DNA from: Sipunculus nudus
Taxonomy: Eukaryota > Annelida > Sipuncula > Golfingiida > Sipunculidae
Direction: 5' to 3'
NCBI GenBank assembly: GCA_026874595.1
Contig: CM049306.1
Location: 25,349,519-25,413,518 of the forward strand
Length of the DNA stretch: 64,000 nt
Shown here in pieces: positions 1 to 9,211 of this stretch (positions are counted from its first letter, which is position 1; every line of letters begins with the position of its first letter). A program made the position numbers and the translations under genes. The notes below the pieces were generated by a model that made no database searches, had not been told where the DNA came from, and saw nothing but the letters and a program-made list of their open reading frames with translations.

Positions 1-51
<51 letters not shown>

Positions 52-1619
52 ATATTATATTTTATACAAGTATATTATATAGTATGCAAAACATAAACAT
101 TAAATTTAGATACTGATAATAGATATATATAGTATATGTTATAATATACAAATTATTAACGTTTTCTTTATAGATATTCTATATTCTCAAGCATATGAAT
201 TTGTTATTTAAGATGATAACTTAAACAAGTTGGTAGTTAATCACTTAAACACAGTTTTCTTGTTCGTTACCTATACGATATATAATATTTAAATCTAGCT
301 ATTGCATGAAAAGAAAAGGGCACTCGGTGCTATATACTAATTTTATACAAGGCTAAAATTTACTGCATTAGTTGAGTCTTACAACCTGCATGGCACGGGA
401 CGTGAATAGGACGGTTTATGCATGTAAAAAAATAATATATATTTCATATAGTGTATTTTCACTCTATTTTTTTATTATGTAAAATGTATCAATAATTTGG
501 AAGTTGTGAAAATATTTGCACGTAAATAAATGAATTATACTGTTAAATCCAGCTATATCAAATATTAATGTAAGTCCAAATTTGTAAAGTATATTACTCA
601 TTAGAAATATGAGACATATTTACTTTTCAATACACCAGATAGAGTATATGGTCTCTTTCAATCTTTTGCAGATTAATAGGCAAAAGGTTTACAGAGTGTA
701 AAATATTTTGTGCAAAGTATGTACACTATACATATATATGGTCCACTTATATATTATTGCACACACCAATTAACACACGCACACGCGGACTCCAAAGTTA
801 CATCCTTGTTGGCATCCATGCAGAGAACCACAAACTCTTTCACATTCCTTTTCGCCCATGCCTGCAAAACTTATATAAATCCTGTGAAATCCATCCGTTT
901 GATTTTATCTGAACCCCGGGGGCGCCTTGGCGACCGTCACGCACGAGCTGTGACGTATAATAAAATACCCAAATGGCAAGCAATTGGAATAGGGCGGGTG
1001 ACAATTACTTGTGAATCACTTTAGATTTCAATGAAAGAGCCATTGGAGTATTAGTGGCAAAATATAGCACTTCATAAAACGGGGTAAGATGGTAACTGGA
1101 GTTTTGATCTACAAAGTGAACGTATATGACACATCTTGAATGAGCTACTGCATGGTGCTAATACAAAAGACACAGAAAGTACAGAGTCAAAAGACAGGTA
1201 ACTGTCAATTAGTGCTATATAGCTGTCTCAAGTGTGTCAAACATACATTAAAGCGCACGGCTCTATTTAAGACATGCATGTCTCCCTAAAATAAGGAATT
1301 TTTTTTGTGTTCTTGCAATGGATTTAATTTTTTAATGTACCAGTACATTAGGAATATTGGATTTAATGGAATTTATTAGCATGTCTTAATTTATATATCT
1401 ATATGCAGTTAAACTAAAGTCTTTCGACCCCCGAATATTAACTATAATTTGAACAGATTAATAAATCCGTGCTTCACTTTGCCGGGCCCAATCTAATGCA
1501 TGCACACAGTGGACAATATTTTTAACAACTCACCGGTCAATACAGGTGAGATAACAGCATAGTAGTCATTGTATATATTAACTGCGTCACATGCATGCAC
1601 ACTTGTTTCTTTTGCACTC

Positions 1620-1790
1620 TTTCCCGAATATTACGGATTGAAAACATCGCGAATATGACGCAGACTATATATACATTATAATACCTAGTTCGGGATTCTT
1701 ATTCACGAAGGTTTTTATTTTCGCGATAACTGGCCTTTCGCGAAAATCGCGAATTTGAAACCCTTGCGAACAAAAAGGCAACCACAATAT
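1620..1790. repeat. TCGCGA-rich dispersed repeat
   Basis: The hexamer palindrome TCGCGA occurs four times in about 110 bases, within motifs such as TTTCGCGATAAC and TTTCGCGAAAATCGCGAA, in otherwise AT-rich DNA. Short repeats with TTCGCGAA-like motifs are common in molluscan genomes as fossil MITEs. That this is such a repeat is inferred; no second copy was found in the window. Confidence 0.4.
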
Positions 1791-1818
1791 ACATATAATA
1801 TATAATAAATATGAATAT

Positions 1819-1868
<50 letters not shown>

Positions 1869-2234
1869 TTATAAACGGAAAGTACTTAGGGTATACTAGC
1901 TACCTGAATGCGACCGATTAGCATTCCTAACCGACACGGGAAGAAAACAGATGGTAAATCTCCAAGTAAATTGACATCATTATCTCAATGGAGGGGAGGA
2001 AAAAGTTTAGAGGGCCCTCCAATACCTCCGCCTTATCAACTTGGCTGACAACAGCGCGGGTAATTTATATTTGAAAGCCTAGGTATTGCAGTTTATCTAT
2101 TTGTTTCTGGCTATGGTGCCAAAACATTACCGTCTGTTACTTATCGAGCACCACGACGCATGACAGTTATAATTGATTTAAGATACATCAAAATTGATAG
2201 AGTAAAATACACTAACGGTCCCCCAGAAGCGTCA

Positions 2235-2270
<36 letters not shown>

Positions 2271-2879
2271 GTTATTTTACACTTCGTATTCAGCTATTTA
2301 CTGTATGTTACGTATATAGGTGCAACTGTATAAGAGATAAAGACAATGTGGAAAACTATATACAGGTATATTATCATGTATCAAATCAATTAAGGAAATA
2401 ACATATTTCCTTATAACTCCACGTTAATGAGCCTTATCTATCACTCGTGTATAATGTTTGTAGATATATCCGTGTTTCATTACATATACGTATAAATGAA
2501 GCTATATAAACACCGTGAAGCTTATTAGTGATACCATGCAATGCGAATAGCCTTATGAGTTAATAAAAGTCTAGTCAAAGTCACTTCCGTTTAATTAAAC
2601 AAAAGAAACCATTTATAGGGTTCCCTTAGCAGGTTATCTTACAAGAATGTTAAAGGGTTGGACATTACTTTTTATTTATTTTTTTTATTATAATTACAAT
2701 TATTTTTTGTTCATTTTGAAAATTTACGGCAAATCAGTTTCGTAAAGTCATTATAAAATCACGTGGGATCTGTACATACACCAACCGCCTGGCAGAAATC
2801 ACAAATCTGATCGAGCTACAGCAAACAAGTGTAATATGATTACAAGTGGTGTTTATCATGATTTGGTAAAGCTTTGTTA

Positions 2880-3240
2880 AGCCCCTCTCCACACAGACAG
2901 ACCGCTGTACAGCTGCTACTACGGAGACTCCGTGTCTGAAGGCGCGATTATAACCTGTCGTCTGCTCACTCGGATTTCCGGAATGAAATGGCTGCTAGGT
3001 ACCGTCGGAATGCTCCATGGTGACCGGGATGGGCCGGTCGGCTGCTTATCGGAGTTTATCGGTGATCACTCGGAAAACTGGACATTTAGTGCTAATATGG
3101 GCCCTTAGTCAATGTCACAGGCAAACAGCTTCACCTGAAGAGGCGGTGATTTGGACCCGCTATGGGCGCGTATGCTGGTGTTCACTTATCATTATAAAAT
3201 TAATTAGGCAACGAATACGTCCAGGATAGCCAATCTGTAA
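2880..3240. promoter_or_regulatory. GC-richer unique island, candidate intronic enhancer
   Basis: About 360 bases of markedly higher GC than the flanks, with no microsatellite and no recognised protein in six frames. It lies 0.7-1.1 kb before HHEX exon 2. Introns of developmental homeobox genes often hold conserved enhancers. Composition and position are the only evidence, and no specific binding site is claimed. Confidence 0.25.
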
Positions 3241-3428
3241 TGTGACTGAGAGGTTTATTAACTGAACGAGCCCAATACCGTATTGTATTGGTCATGGAAC
3301 GAAATCTGTGACATAAACAATCATAATAACGGAGGCAAAGCCTGCACGAACTTTATAATACGTTTTAAATCTTGGATACTGATTAGGAAAACAGTAAATT
3401 CTGAGAACTGTGATATGGTTTATTGGTG

Positions 3429-3505
3429 TAATATAATATAATATAATATAATATAATATAATATAATATAATATAATATAATATAATATAATATAATATA
3501 ATATA
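3429..3505. repeat. (ATAAT)n pentanucleotide microsatellite
   Basis: About 15 copies of a 5-base ATAAT-type unit, with a shorter related tract at about 3695-3722. The intervening 3505-3720 is also AT-rich and reads as decayed versions of the same unit. Confidence 0.85.
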
Positions 3506-3982
3506 TCACATCACGTCTTATTATATTAAAATATATTATATTATATATCAAAACATAATATAATATTATATGATTATCATATAATATACAATATTTTAAA
3601 ACATTATAATTTGTACATTTTAATATAATTTTATTATTATGTCATGTCCTAAAGTACATTTGTTTGATGGAAATAAATATATAATATCGTGTTATAATAT
3701 AATATAATATAATATAATAAAATAAAATATAAAATATAATAGAATATGAACATATCATTATTATGTAATGCCAAAGAATGCAATACGGCATCATGATCCA
3801 GATATAACGCATAATATATATGACAATTACATGATGGTATAACCATGAATTTATTTACAAAAATACATTATTATTACATTAAAATCCAGCATATAATAAA
3901 ATTATGAACATATGAACGTTAAAATTTTGTATGACACTGCATGTTAACTATACATCGGGCTATCATGTGATTTTTTTTGCAG

Positions 3983-4173
3983 TTGTTGAGCCAAAGCCCA
4001 TAATGTGGAGTCCGTTCATGCACCGCCCGCTGCACAAATCTCGTAAAGGTGGCCAGGTGCGATTCTCAAACGACCAGACTGTGGAGCTGGAGAAAAAATT
4101 CGAAAACCAAAAATACCTGTCACCTCCTGAGAGAAAACGTCTCGCAAAACAACTACAGCTAACAGAAAGACAG
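3983..4173 (+). CDS. HHEX: HHEX exon 2 (linker and homeodomain residues up to 44)
   Basis: A T-rich tract and TTTTTTTTGCAG acceptor (ending 3982) precede the exon. It ends at GAAAGACAG before the donor GTAAGA. Two leading bases complete a split codon and the exon ends in phase 0. It encodes the conserved WSPF.HRPLHK linker, the homeodomain N-terminal arm, helices 1 and 2 ([15 protein letters not shown]) and the start of helix 3. The open frame continues past the donor, but that part is intron. Confidence 0.95.
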
Positions 4174-4526
4174 GTAAGATTTGAACACACACATGTTTTT
4201 TATAATATCGTTAACCAATTGCATTTATATCCAATTTCAATTTAAGTCACTCACATTATTTAAAAATACTCGCAGGTCAGATTAAAGTTCATCCAGTTAG
4301 TGAAAATGATAATGAAGATTTTTAATATAACAATATTTAAAAATAACAATATCTATAAAACACATCATTTACTCATAACTGTATTTCGGTCAAGTAATTG
4401 TTCTTTTCTCCGACTGGATTACTTCTTTTTATTCTTCATCTCATTTTTTTCTCTTTCTTTTCTCCTTAATTTTATCTTGATTCCATTATTCTTGCTTTTC
4501 TCCCTTCTCCTTAATTCTTCTTCTTG

Positions 4527-4590
<64 letters not shown>

Positions 4591-4929
4591 CAGTAATAAT
4601 AATAATAAAAATAGTAATAATATTAATAATAATAATAATGAGAAGAAGAAGAAGAATAATAATAATAATAAGAATAAGAATGATAAAACTGGCCAGTATA
4701 TATGCCTTTTGGCCACTTTTACAACTCTCTTATATCGCTTATTATAATATTTCATGTGCATGTTTTAAGACCGCAACAAATAAATGAAATTCTCATATTT
4801 TACTTGACTTTTATACTTTTTAGGTTAAGACGTGGTTTCAGAACAGAAGAGCTAAATGGAGGCGACTAAAGCAGGTGAGTTGTCATATCCATCGTTATTA
4901 TTATTACTGTTAATATGTTATTATTACTA

Positions 4930-5008
<79 letters not shown>

Positions 5009-5941
5009 CGCAGCGAAACCTGTTCAAACATAAAATTTCCTAAATAGTTATATATACAACAAAACCCCTCTCATTTAGTTTTAAGGCAGATAAATATAGC
5101 AAATGAAACTAGACCACTGGGCCCATAATCTCTACAGCTGTCACTGAAGTAGTATAGTACATCATATATCACCAAATGTCAGCGTTGTGCCGGTTAAGAT
5201 AAACATGTTTTTTATTTGTATATATTTCTGTATATTTCACCTTCAACTAAAATCAAAACCTTCAATTAATGTCAGAAGCGTACTGTACTGGGGAAGAAAA
5301 TTAGACCATGGATATATAGGCATGGAAGTGGCCTATATGGCAGTGACTTTAAAAAAAGACACTACACGTGTAATAACATATATAGCGTTATAACTATGAG
5401 TAAACCAAAACAAGATGGTTTGAAAAGTAACATCAGGATCACTGTGATTTATATAATCATATACTAGTACCTCAGACCTTAATACTCAAAATAACTCTTC
5501 AATTTCTTTTTGACTGTTTTAACTCGGACATGGGCCTCTGAAAAGGCAAATGAAATATAGAACGTTTAAAATCATGCCATCGGGCCAATGGGAAGTGTCG
5601 CAGCCTACCATGCAGTGGCCTCCCTTACTGAAAGTGGTGTCATTGCCTGACCCATACCCGAAGTATCTATATTCCATTTTTCTTTTTAAAAGAAGTTGTA
5701 TATTTTATTATAAGTTTAAAGATTATGACGTCACTATATTGTAATGACGTGGATTTTTTATACCCAACAGGAATCTCCAACGTCAGATCCAAAACCCGAG
5801 GGAGAGCCGGAAACGGAGAAGACCAGTGACGTCAGATCCAACAGTACAAGTCACGCAGTCGACCACTCGGATGAGGAAAGCGGAGACGAAATGGACTCAG
5901 ACAGTGAAATAGATGTAGGTCGTGAGACGTCCGCTAGGTGA
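3983..5941 (+). CDS. HHEX: HHEX/PRH homeobox transcription factor, C-terminal exons
   Basis: Joined exons 3983-4173, 4824-4874 and 5771-5941 (413 bases) encode the homeodomain and tail of HHEX, a nuclear DNA-binding regulator, usually a repressor, in endoderm and blood development of vertebrates. The protein starts after a split codon and runs through a [15 protein letters not shown] linker. This matches the conserved WSPF.QRPLHK segment just before the HHEX homeodomain. The homeodomain reads [11 protein letters not shown]..., with helix 3 [14 protein letters not shown], including T47 and Q50 typical of HHEX. Introns interrupt at homeodomain residue 44/45 and just after the homeodomain, as in vertebrate HHEX. 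The acidic tail ([15 protein letters not shown]) also matches the family. Exon 1, with the proline-rich repression domain, was not found. Identity is very secure; the gene is partial in this window. Confidence 0.95.
4174..4823 (+). other. HHEX: HHEX intron between homeodomain exons
   Basis: A 650-base intron with GTAAGA donor and TTTTTAG acceptor. It contains a C/T-rich stretch and an (ATA)n/(AAT)n array (about 4529-4675). The array creates low-complexity open frames rich in N, I or Y that are not genes. Confidence 0.9.
4529..4675. repeat. (AAT)n trinucleotide array, partly degenerate
   Basis: A pure ATA run of about 20 units followed by interrupted AAT and AGA units, inside HHEX intron 2. 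It is preceded by a pyrimidine-rich stretch. Confidence 0.9.
4824..4874 (+). CDS. HHEX: HHEX exon 3, 51 bases, homeodomain helix 3
   Basis: Acceptor TTTTTAG and donor CAG/GTGAGT bound exactly 51 bases that translate to [17 protein letters not shown]. This is the DNA-recognition helix with W48, F49, Q50, N51 and R53. The 51-base size equals that of the matching exon in vertebrate HHEX. Both ends are phase 0. Confidence 0.96.
4936..5005. repeat. (TA)n microsatellite in HHEX intron 3
   Basis: About 35 uninterrupted TA units shortly after the exon 3 donor. Directly downstream, GCAGCGAAACCTGTTCAAA (about 5011-5030) resembles one end of a pogo/Tigger-like element. Confidence 0.9.
5726..5834. promoter_or_regulatory. 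Pair of CRE-like TGACGTCA palindromes around HHEX exon 4 start
   Basis: Perfect TGACGTCA palindromes lie at 5726-5733 (end of the intron) and 5827-5834 (inside exon 4), with further ACGTCA/TGACGT half sites at about 5745-5785. TGACGTCA is the consensus for CREB/ATF factors. Three or four sites in about 110 bases may be regulatory or chance. Confidence 0.25.
5771..5941 (+). CDS. HHEX: HHEX exon 4, acidic C-terminal tail and stop
   Basis: Acceptor CCCAACAG ends at 5770. The exon encodes 56 residues beginning [17 protein letters not shown] and ending DVGRETSAR, with TGA at 5939-5941. The Ser/Glu/Asp-rich composition matches the HHEX C-terminal activation tail, including the SEISEDSDQEVDIE-like end of the vertebrate protein. 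The end lacks the YFNAG-type terminus of vertebrate HHEX. Confidence 0.93.
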   Translation, partial: ESPTSDPKPEGEPETEKTSDVRSNSTSHAVDHSDEESGDEMDSDSEIDVGRETSAR

Positions 5942-7060
5942 ACTATGTTTATCATGATACTCAGTTTAGTCAGGCACGCTTCGTAATGTTATAGAGGCAA
6001 GCCGTCCAGCGGTGCCAGTCGTGGAGAAAATTGGTCACATACGTACATTTTCCCCTGCAAACTGCCGCAGAGGTAAAACTCGAAGGACTTTTTGGTGTGC
6101 CAATTTGGCACATGTGGCCATTTCACGGGATTCGGTCGTGCGGAAATGATTCCGCTGCGAGAAATAACCCCTCAGCGGAATACTGGTTTTAGACGCATCT
6201 TGGAAACAGAAGACGAGTGAATGACAGTTGAATGAAATATTTATTGCATTTTGTGCACTTGTTGCCTGCTTCCTGGTTCAACCCATTTGGTTCTATAACA
6301 GAGTAATAAGTTGGTCACGTGCTAATGACGTTTCAGCACTCTTGTTATCTGCTCTCCTTACGACGCCTATAATATTCTGGGCGAAAACCACAGTTATGAG
6401 GTATATTGCAAATTTTTGTGTGAGAATTGGTATACTTTCTTTGCGATGGCTGCGTATAAAGGTATCTTTGGTTTGTTTTAGACCAAATTATCGCATTATA
6501 GAAGCTGGGGGTTGCACGAATCTTATTATTATGTTATTATTAGTTTGTTATAAAAATGACAGTGTTTCTTCTTGAGAGAGAACGGCAGCTGGTGTCAGTG
6601 TCATTTCCACAAGCTTGCATGGTTGTCTCTAATGTACCATATAGTTATCATTAAAATGTTTATTATAATTCATTGCCTGCTTCATTTGTCATTCATGTAC
6701 CATGTATGAGGTCGCATACAAAACTGAACATACATGCAGAACAAGCAGCTTAAAATATAAACACCAACATATTCTGCATGCAAGAATGACAACTTTGCTT
6801 TTTGCCGTGTATTTAATCATGCTTTAGAACTAAGCTGCGCTGATCGCGCGCGGCAATGTAAATTAAGGAACTTTATCCCTGAGAAACCCGGGTATTTGCA
6901 CTTTCGCGTTCAGTGGTACCTTTTGTCTGGCGGTCTGGTTGTTGTGCGAGACAAGAAGAGTTCTTGACGAGAGGTCAAATGGGTCTCTGCTGACCAAATG
7001 ACATGCGTAAACCCTTTTGATAGGCAAGTAGTGAATAAATCAATACAATATTATGCTAGT
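5942..7060 (+). other. HHEX 3' flank / probable 3' UTR
   Basis: No coding exon is recognised. Possible poly(A) signals on the + strand are ATTAAA (6650-6655) and AATAAA (7034-7039); which is used cannot be told. GC-richer unique stretches at about 5990-6200 and 6840-7010 stand out from the AT-rich surroundings and may be conserved UTR or enhancer sequence. The frame at 6228-6575 is hydrophobic and cysteine-rich but has no recognisable family and no splice support. Confidence 0.4.
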
Positions 7061-7127
7061 GAGATCGGACGTAAAACCTATGTGCACACTTTGTCCACAG
7101 TGTTACGGCATTTAGCCCCGACCCCGA

Positions 7128-7223
7128 ATGAGCGAGTCCACACCGGTTACCGAATCTCCAAAATCTTCAGCTGCTAGCGACGGATTCTCGCGTGGCCTAT
7201 ACGCGAGATTTTTTGTTGCAAAG
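7128..7223 (+). CDS. Doubtful short first coding exon, unknown protein
   Basis: An ATG in fair context (CCCCGAATGA) opens a frame MSESTPVTESPKSSAASDGF... that ends at a consensus-like donor, GCAAAG/GTAAAC. The composition is Ser/Thr/Pro-rich, like a disordered protein N-terminus, and local GC is high. A possible next exon after an ACCCGCAG-containing acceptor near 7413 would stop after only eight residues. No family is recognised. It may be the start of an unknown gene, an HHEX 3' UTR segment, or chance. Confidence 0.2.
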
Positions 7224-7794
7224 GTAAACACTCATTGTTGGGCAATTAGCGGCGAGGATTTGGAATATCAGGGTCTGTTTATCTGTCGGATTTGCACGCA
7301 ACCTAATGCTACTTGATACCTTTTGACAACCAATTTGCTTTTGTCCCCGCGTGGCCTCTGTACTAAGGCCCTGCAGTATGTTGTATTTGTTTAATGTTTC
7401 GTTTCCTTTTAGACCCGCAGTCAATCGGCTTCCCACTGATTACGGTAGTTAAACCAATGGGTGTCGCAAAGGGCACTATTATAATGCCGTTTTACGACAT
7501 CGACAAACGTGGCGGCTTAGTGTGAAACGGGCTGTACAACTTACCCTTGGAAATTGTCTATTTGTTGACGGTAACTGTTAAGCAAATCATTAACTGGAGG
7601 CTCAGATTAAACGAACATGTGGCTATGAAGAGTCTTATACAATATTACACCAGCAATGGCGATTCACCACTCATCTGGCCTCGCTCAATAGAGCACTTAA
7701 TAGAGATGAATTTCTCGAGCTAGTAAATTATAATTTTCTTAACATGTATAAACTTTATACAATATTATACATCCACCACGGCGGTTTTATACTT

Positions 7795-8000
7795 TGTTTT
7801 GGCTGGCTTGTCTGTTAGCAATTTTACTCAAACGTTAAGAACGGAACGGATTTTTAAGAAATTATTTGGAGCATGATCAACTCCATGCAAAGGAATATAT
7901 ATAGTGAATTAATTTTTGGAGATATAACTTGGCTCACTATGATTTTTAAAAATTTTTACTAAAGCATTCTTTGCCATCATAAGATATATACGGTTAATGT
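7795..8000. repeat. Dispersed repeat, copy 1 of 3 (TTGTCTGTTAGCAA type)
   Basis: The motif GGCTTGTCTGTTAGCAATTT followed by a GGATTTTTAAGAAATTATTTGGAG-like block recurs in diverged form at about 40100-40300 (GGTTTGTCTGTAAGCAACTT) and 55440-55560 (GGTTTGTCTGCTTGAAACTT). Downstream, the other two copies share CATTGTGACACAAG. These are old copies of one interspersed family; its class is unknown. Confidence 0.45.
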
Positions 8001-8644
8001 CTATTTAGGCCGAAAACAGCATCATTCAGTGGTATTAGGGCCGTTTTTTGTTCTAGCGAGCAGAACTCACCTGTGATCCAACCGTGCATGGAGTTAGAAC
8101 AAAGTTTGATAATGGTGCTGACGAGGTACATGCTACATATTATGGTCTTTGACTAATGTTTTAGTTTTATAATATCGTATAAACTAAACATTGGTATCTG
8201 CTCACTGCAAACAAAAGAACCCTGGTACAAGTGTGAAAAATGTTATTTATGACGTAAATATAGCAGTTATCTTTCAATACAAACGCGCGTGTTCCGCTTC
8301 CCACGCACTTTGTGAAACTAATGTCAGTTTAAACACGACAATGTGTGCCGCTATACGTCTTGAATGTGATCAAAGTTCCGTATGAACAGTATCCGCTATG
8401 GTGATAACACATGCTTGCAATATGACATTTCCTTCACATCATACATGCATGGTGTGAGAAGATTAATCGAGAAGAGACGTCAAACCATTCATCCTCGCAG
8501 GGAACAAAGTCTGTTGCCTTCAAAGTGTTATCACCGATATTTATACGACCGCCTGGTTCACGTGGCTCTGTTTAGGTTCAAAATGTATATCCCATGAAAA
8601 AGGCAAAATTTAATGATTTATTTTAATTTAAGCGTTCTTGAATG

Positions 8645-8649
8645 CAAAC

Positions 8650-8697
<48 letters not shown>
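8645..8697. repeat. (TA)n microsatellite
   Basis: About 23 TA units next to the start of the dispersed repeat at 8700. Confidence 0.9.
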
Positions 8698-8699
<2 letters not shown>

Positions 8700-8700
<1 letters not shown>

Positions 8701-9160
8701 GGGCCTAACAACGCCTCTCTGCCTGTGCACGTGCACGGAAAGGCATTTTTATTTGTACCAATCCATTAGAAAGGTGATCACCGAGATTTTTCCGCATTAG
8801 TATATAGGTGATAAGTAGAAACGAAACTGACACAAAAACAAAATATATCACAGGTGGTGTTCCACCGACCTCCAATATTTTCTATATTTTCCTTTAAAAT
8901 CATAATTGTCTATAATTTTTAATACTCTCCGGTATTTAGGCCAACATCTACTATATTTTCCTGTTTTTTTTAATGCACAATTGTGTTTCTGATATAACAG
9001 TGCTATTGCATGCAAATGTGTCTGTAGGATGGCTTGTAAGATGGCAGAATCAGGTTTACACTGAGCGACGTGTGACTGAAAGTTTGATATGATGGTAGGA
9101 TATACATCTTTAGCGGAAAGGCAATTTTTTCTGCGGAAAGGCAAACCTGTATTAATAAAT
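8700..9160. repeat. Dispersed repeat, about 460 bp, partner of 58740-59215
   Basis: Shares long diverged blocks in the same orientation with 58740-59215: GGAAAGGCATTTTT near the start, ATATTTTCCTGTTTTTT and GTTTCTGATATAACA in the middle, and ATCAGGTTTACACTGAG then GATATGATGGTAGGAT near the end. Both finish near GGCAAACCTGTATTAA. This copy is flanked on both sides by TA or ATAA microsatellites. No coding capacity is seen. The class, MITE or SINE-like, is undecided. Confidence 0.65.
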
Positions 9161-9174
9161 AAATAAATAAATAA

Positions 9175-9208
<34 letters not shown>
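9153..9208. repeat. (ATAA)n-(TA)n compound microsatellite
   Basis: Six ATAA units followed by about 15 TA units at the tail of the 8700-9160 repeat. Confidence 0.85.

Positions 9209-9211
<3 letters not shown>

Larger units (their letters stand above)
1..3982. other. Probable HHEX intron 1 / upstream flank
   Basis: No coding exon was found here. The next feature on the + strand is HHEX exon 2, whose first two bases complete a split codon, so a coding exon must lie further 5'. I looked for the N-terminal HHEX hallmark, an Eh1-like repression motif, and saw none, so exon 1 is probably outside the window. The stretch holds TA microsatellites (1-46, 1829-1864, 2239-2268), ATAAT pentanucleotide tracts (3429-3505, 3695-3722), a TCGCGA-rich patch (about 1620-1790) and one GC-richer unique island (about 2880-3240). 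The open frames at 710-1024 and 3017-3229 resemble no known protein. Confidence 0.55.

Noticed and set aside
1-46. (TA)n at the window start as a telomere or centromere signal
   Set aside because: Many identical TA tracts occur throughout the window; this is an ordinary microsatellite.
4300-4787. Asn-, Ile- and Tyr-rich open frames on both strands
   Set aside because: They are translations of the (AAT)n array in HHEX intron 2 and lie between two proven exons.
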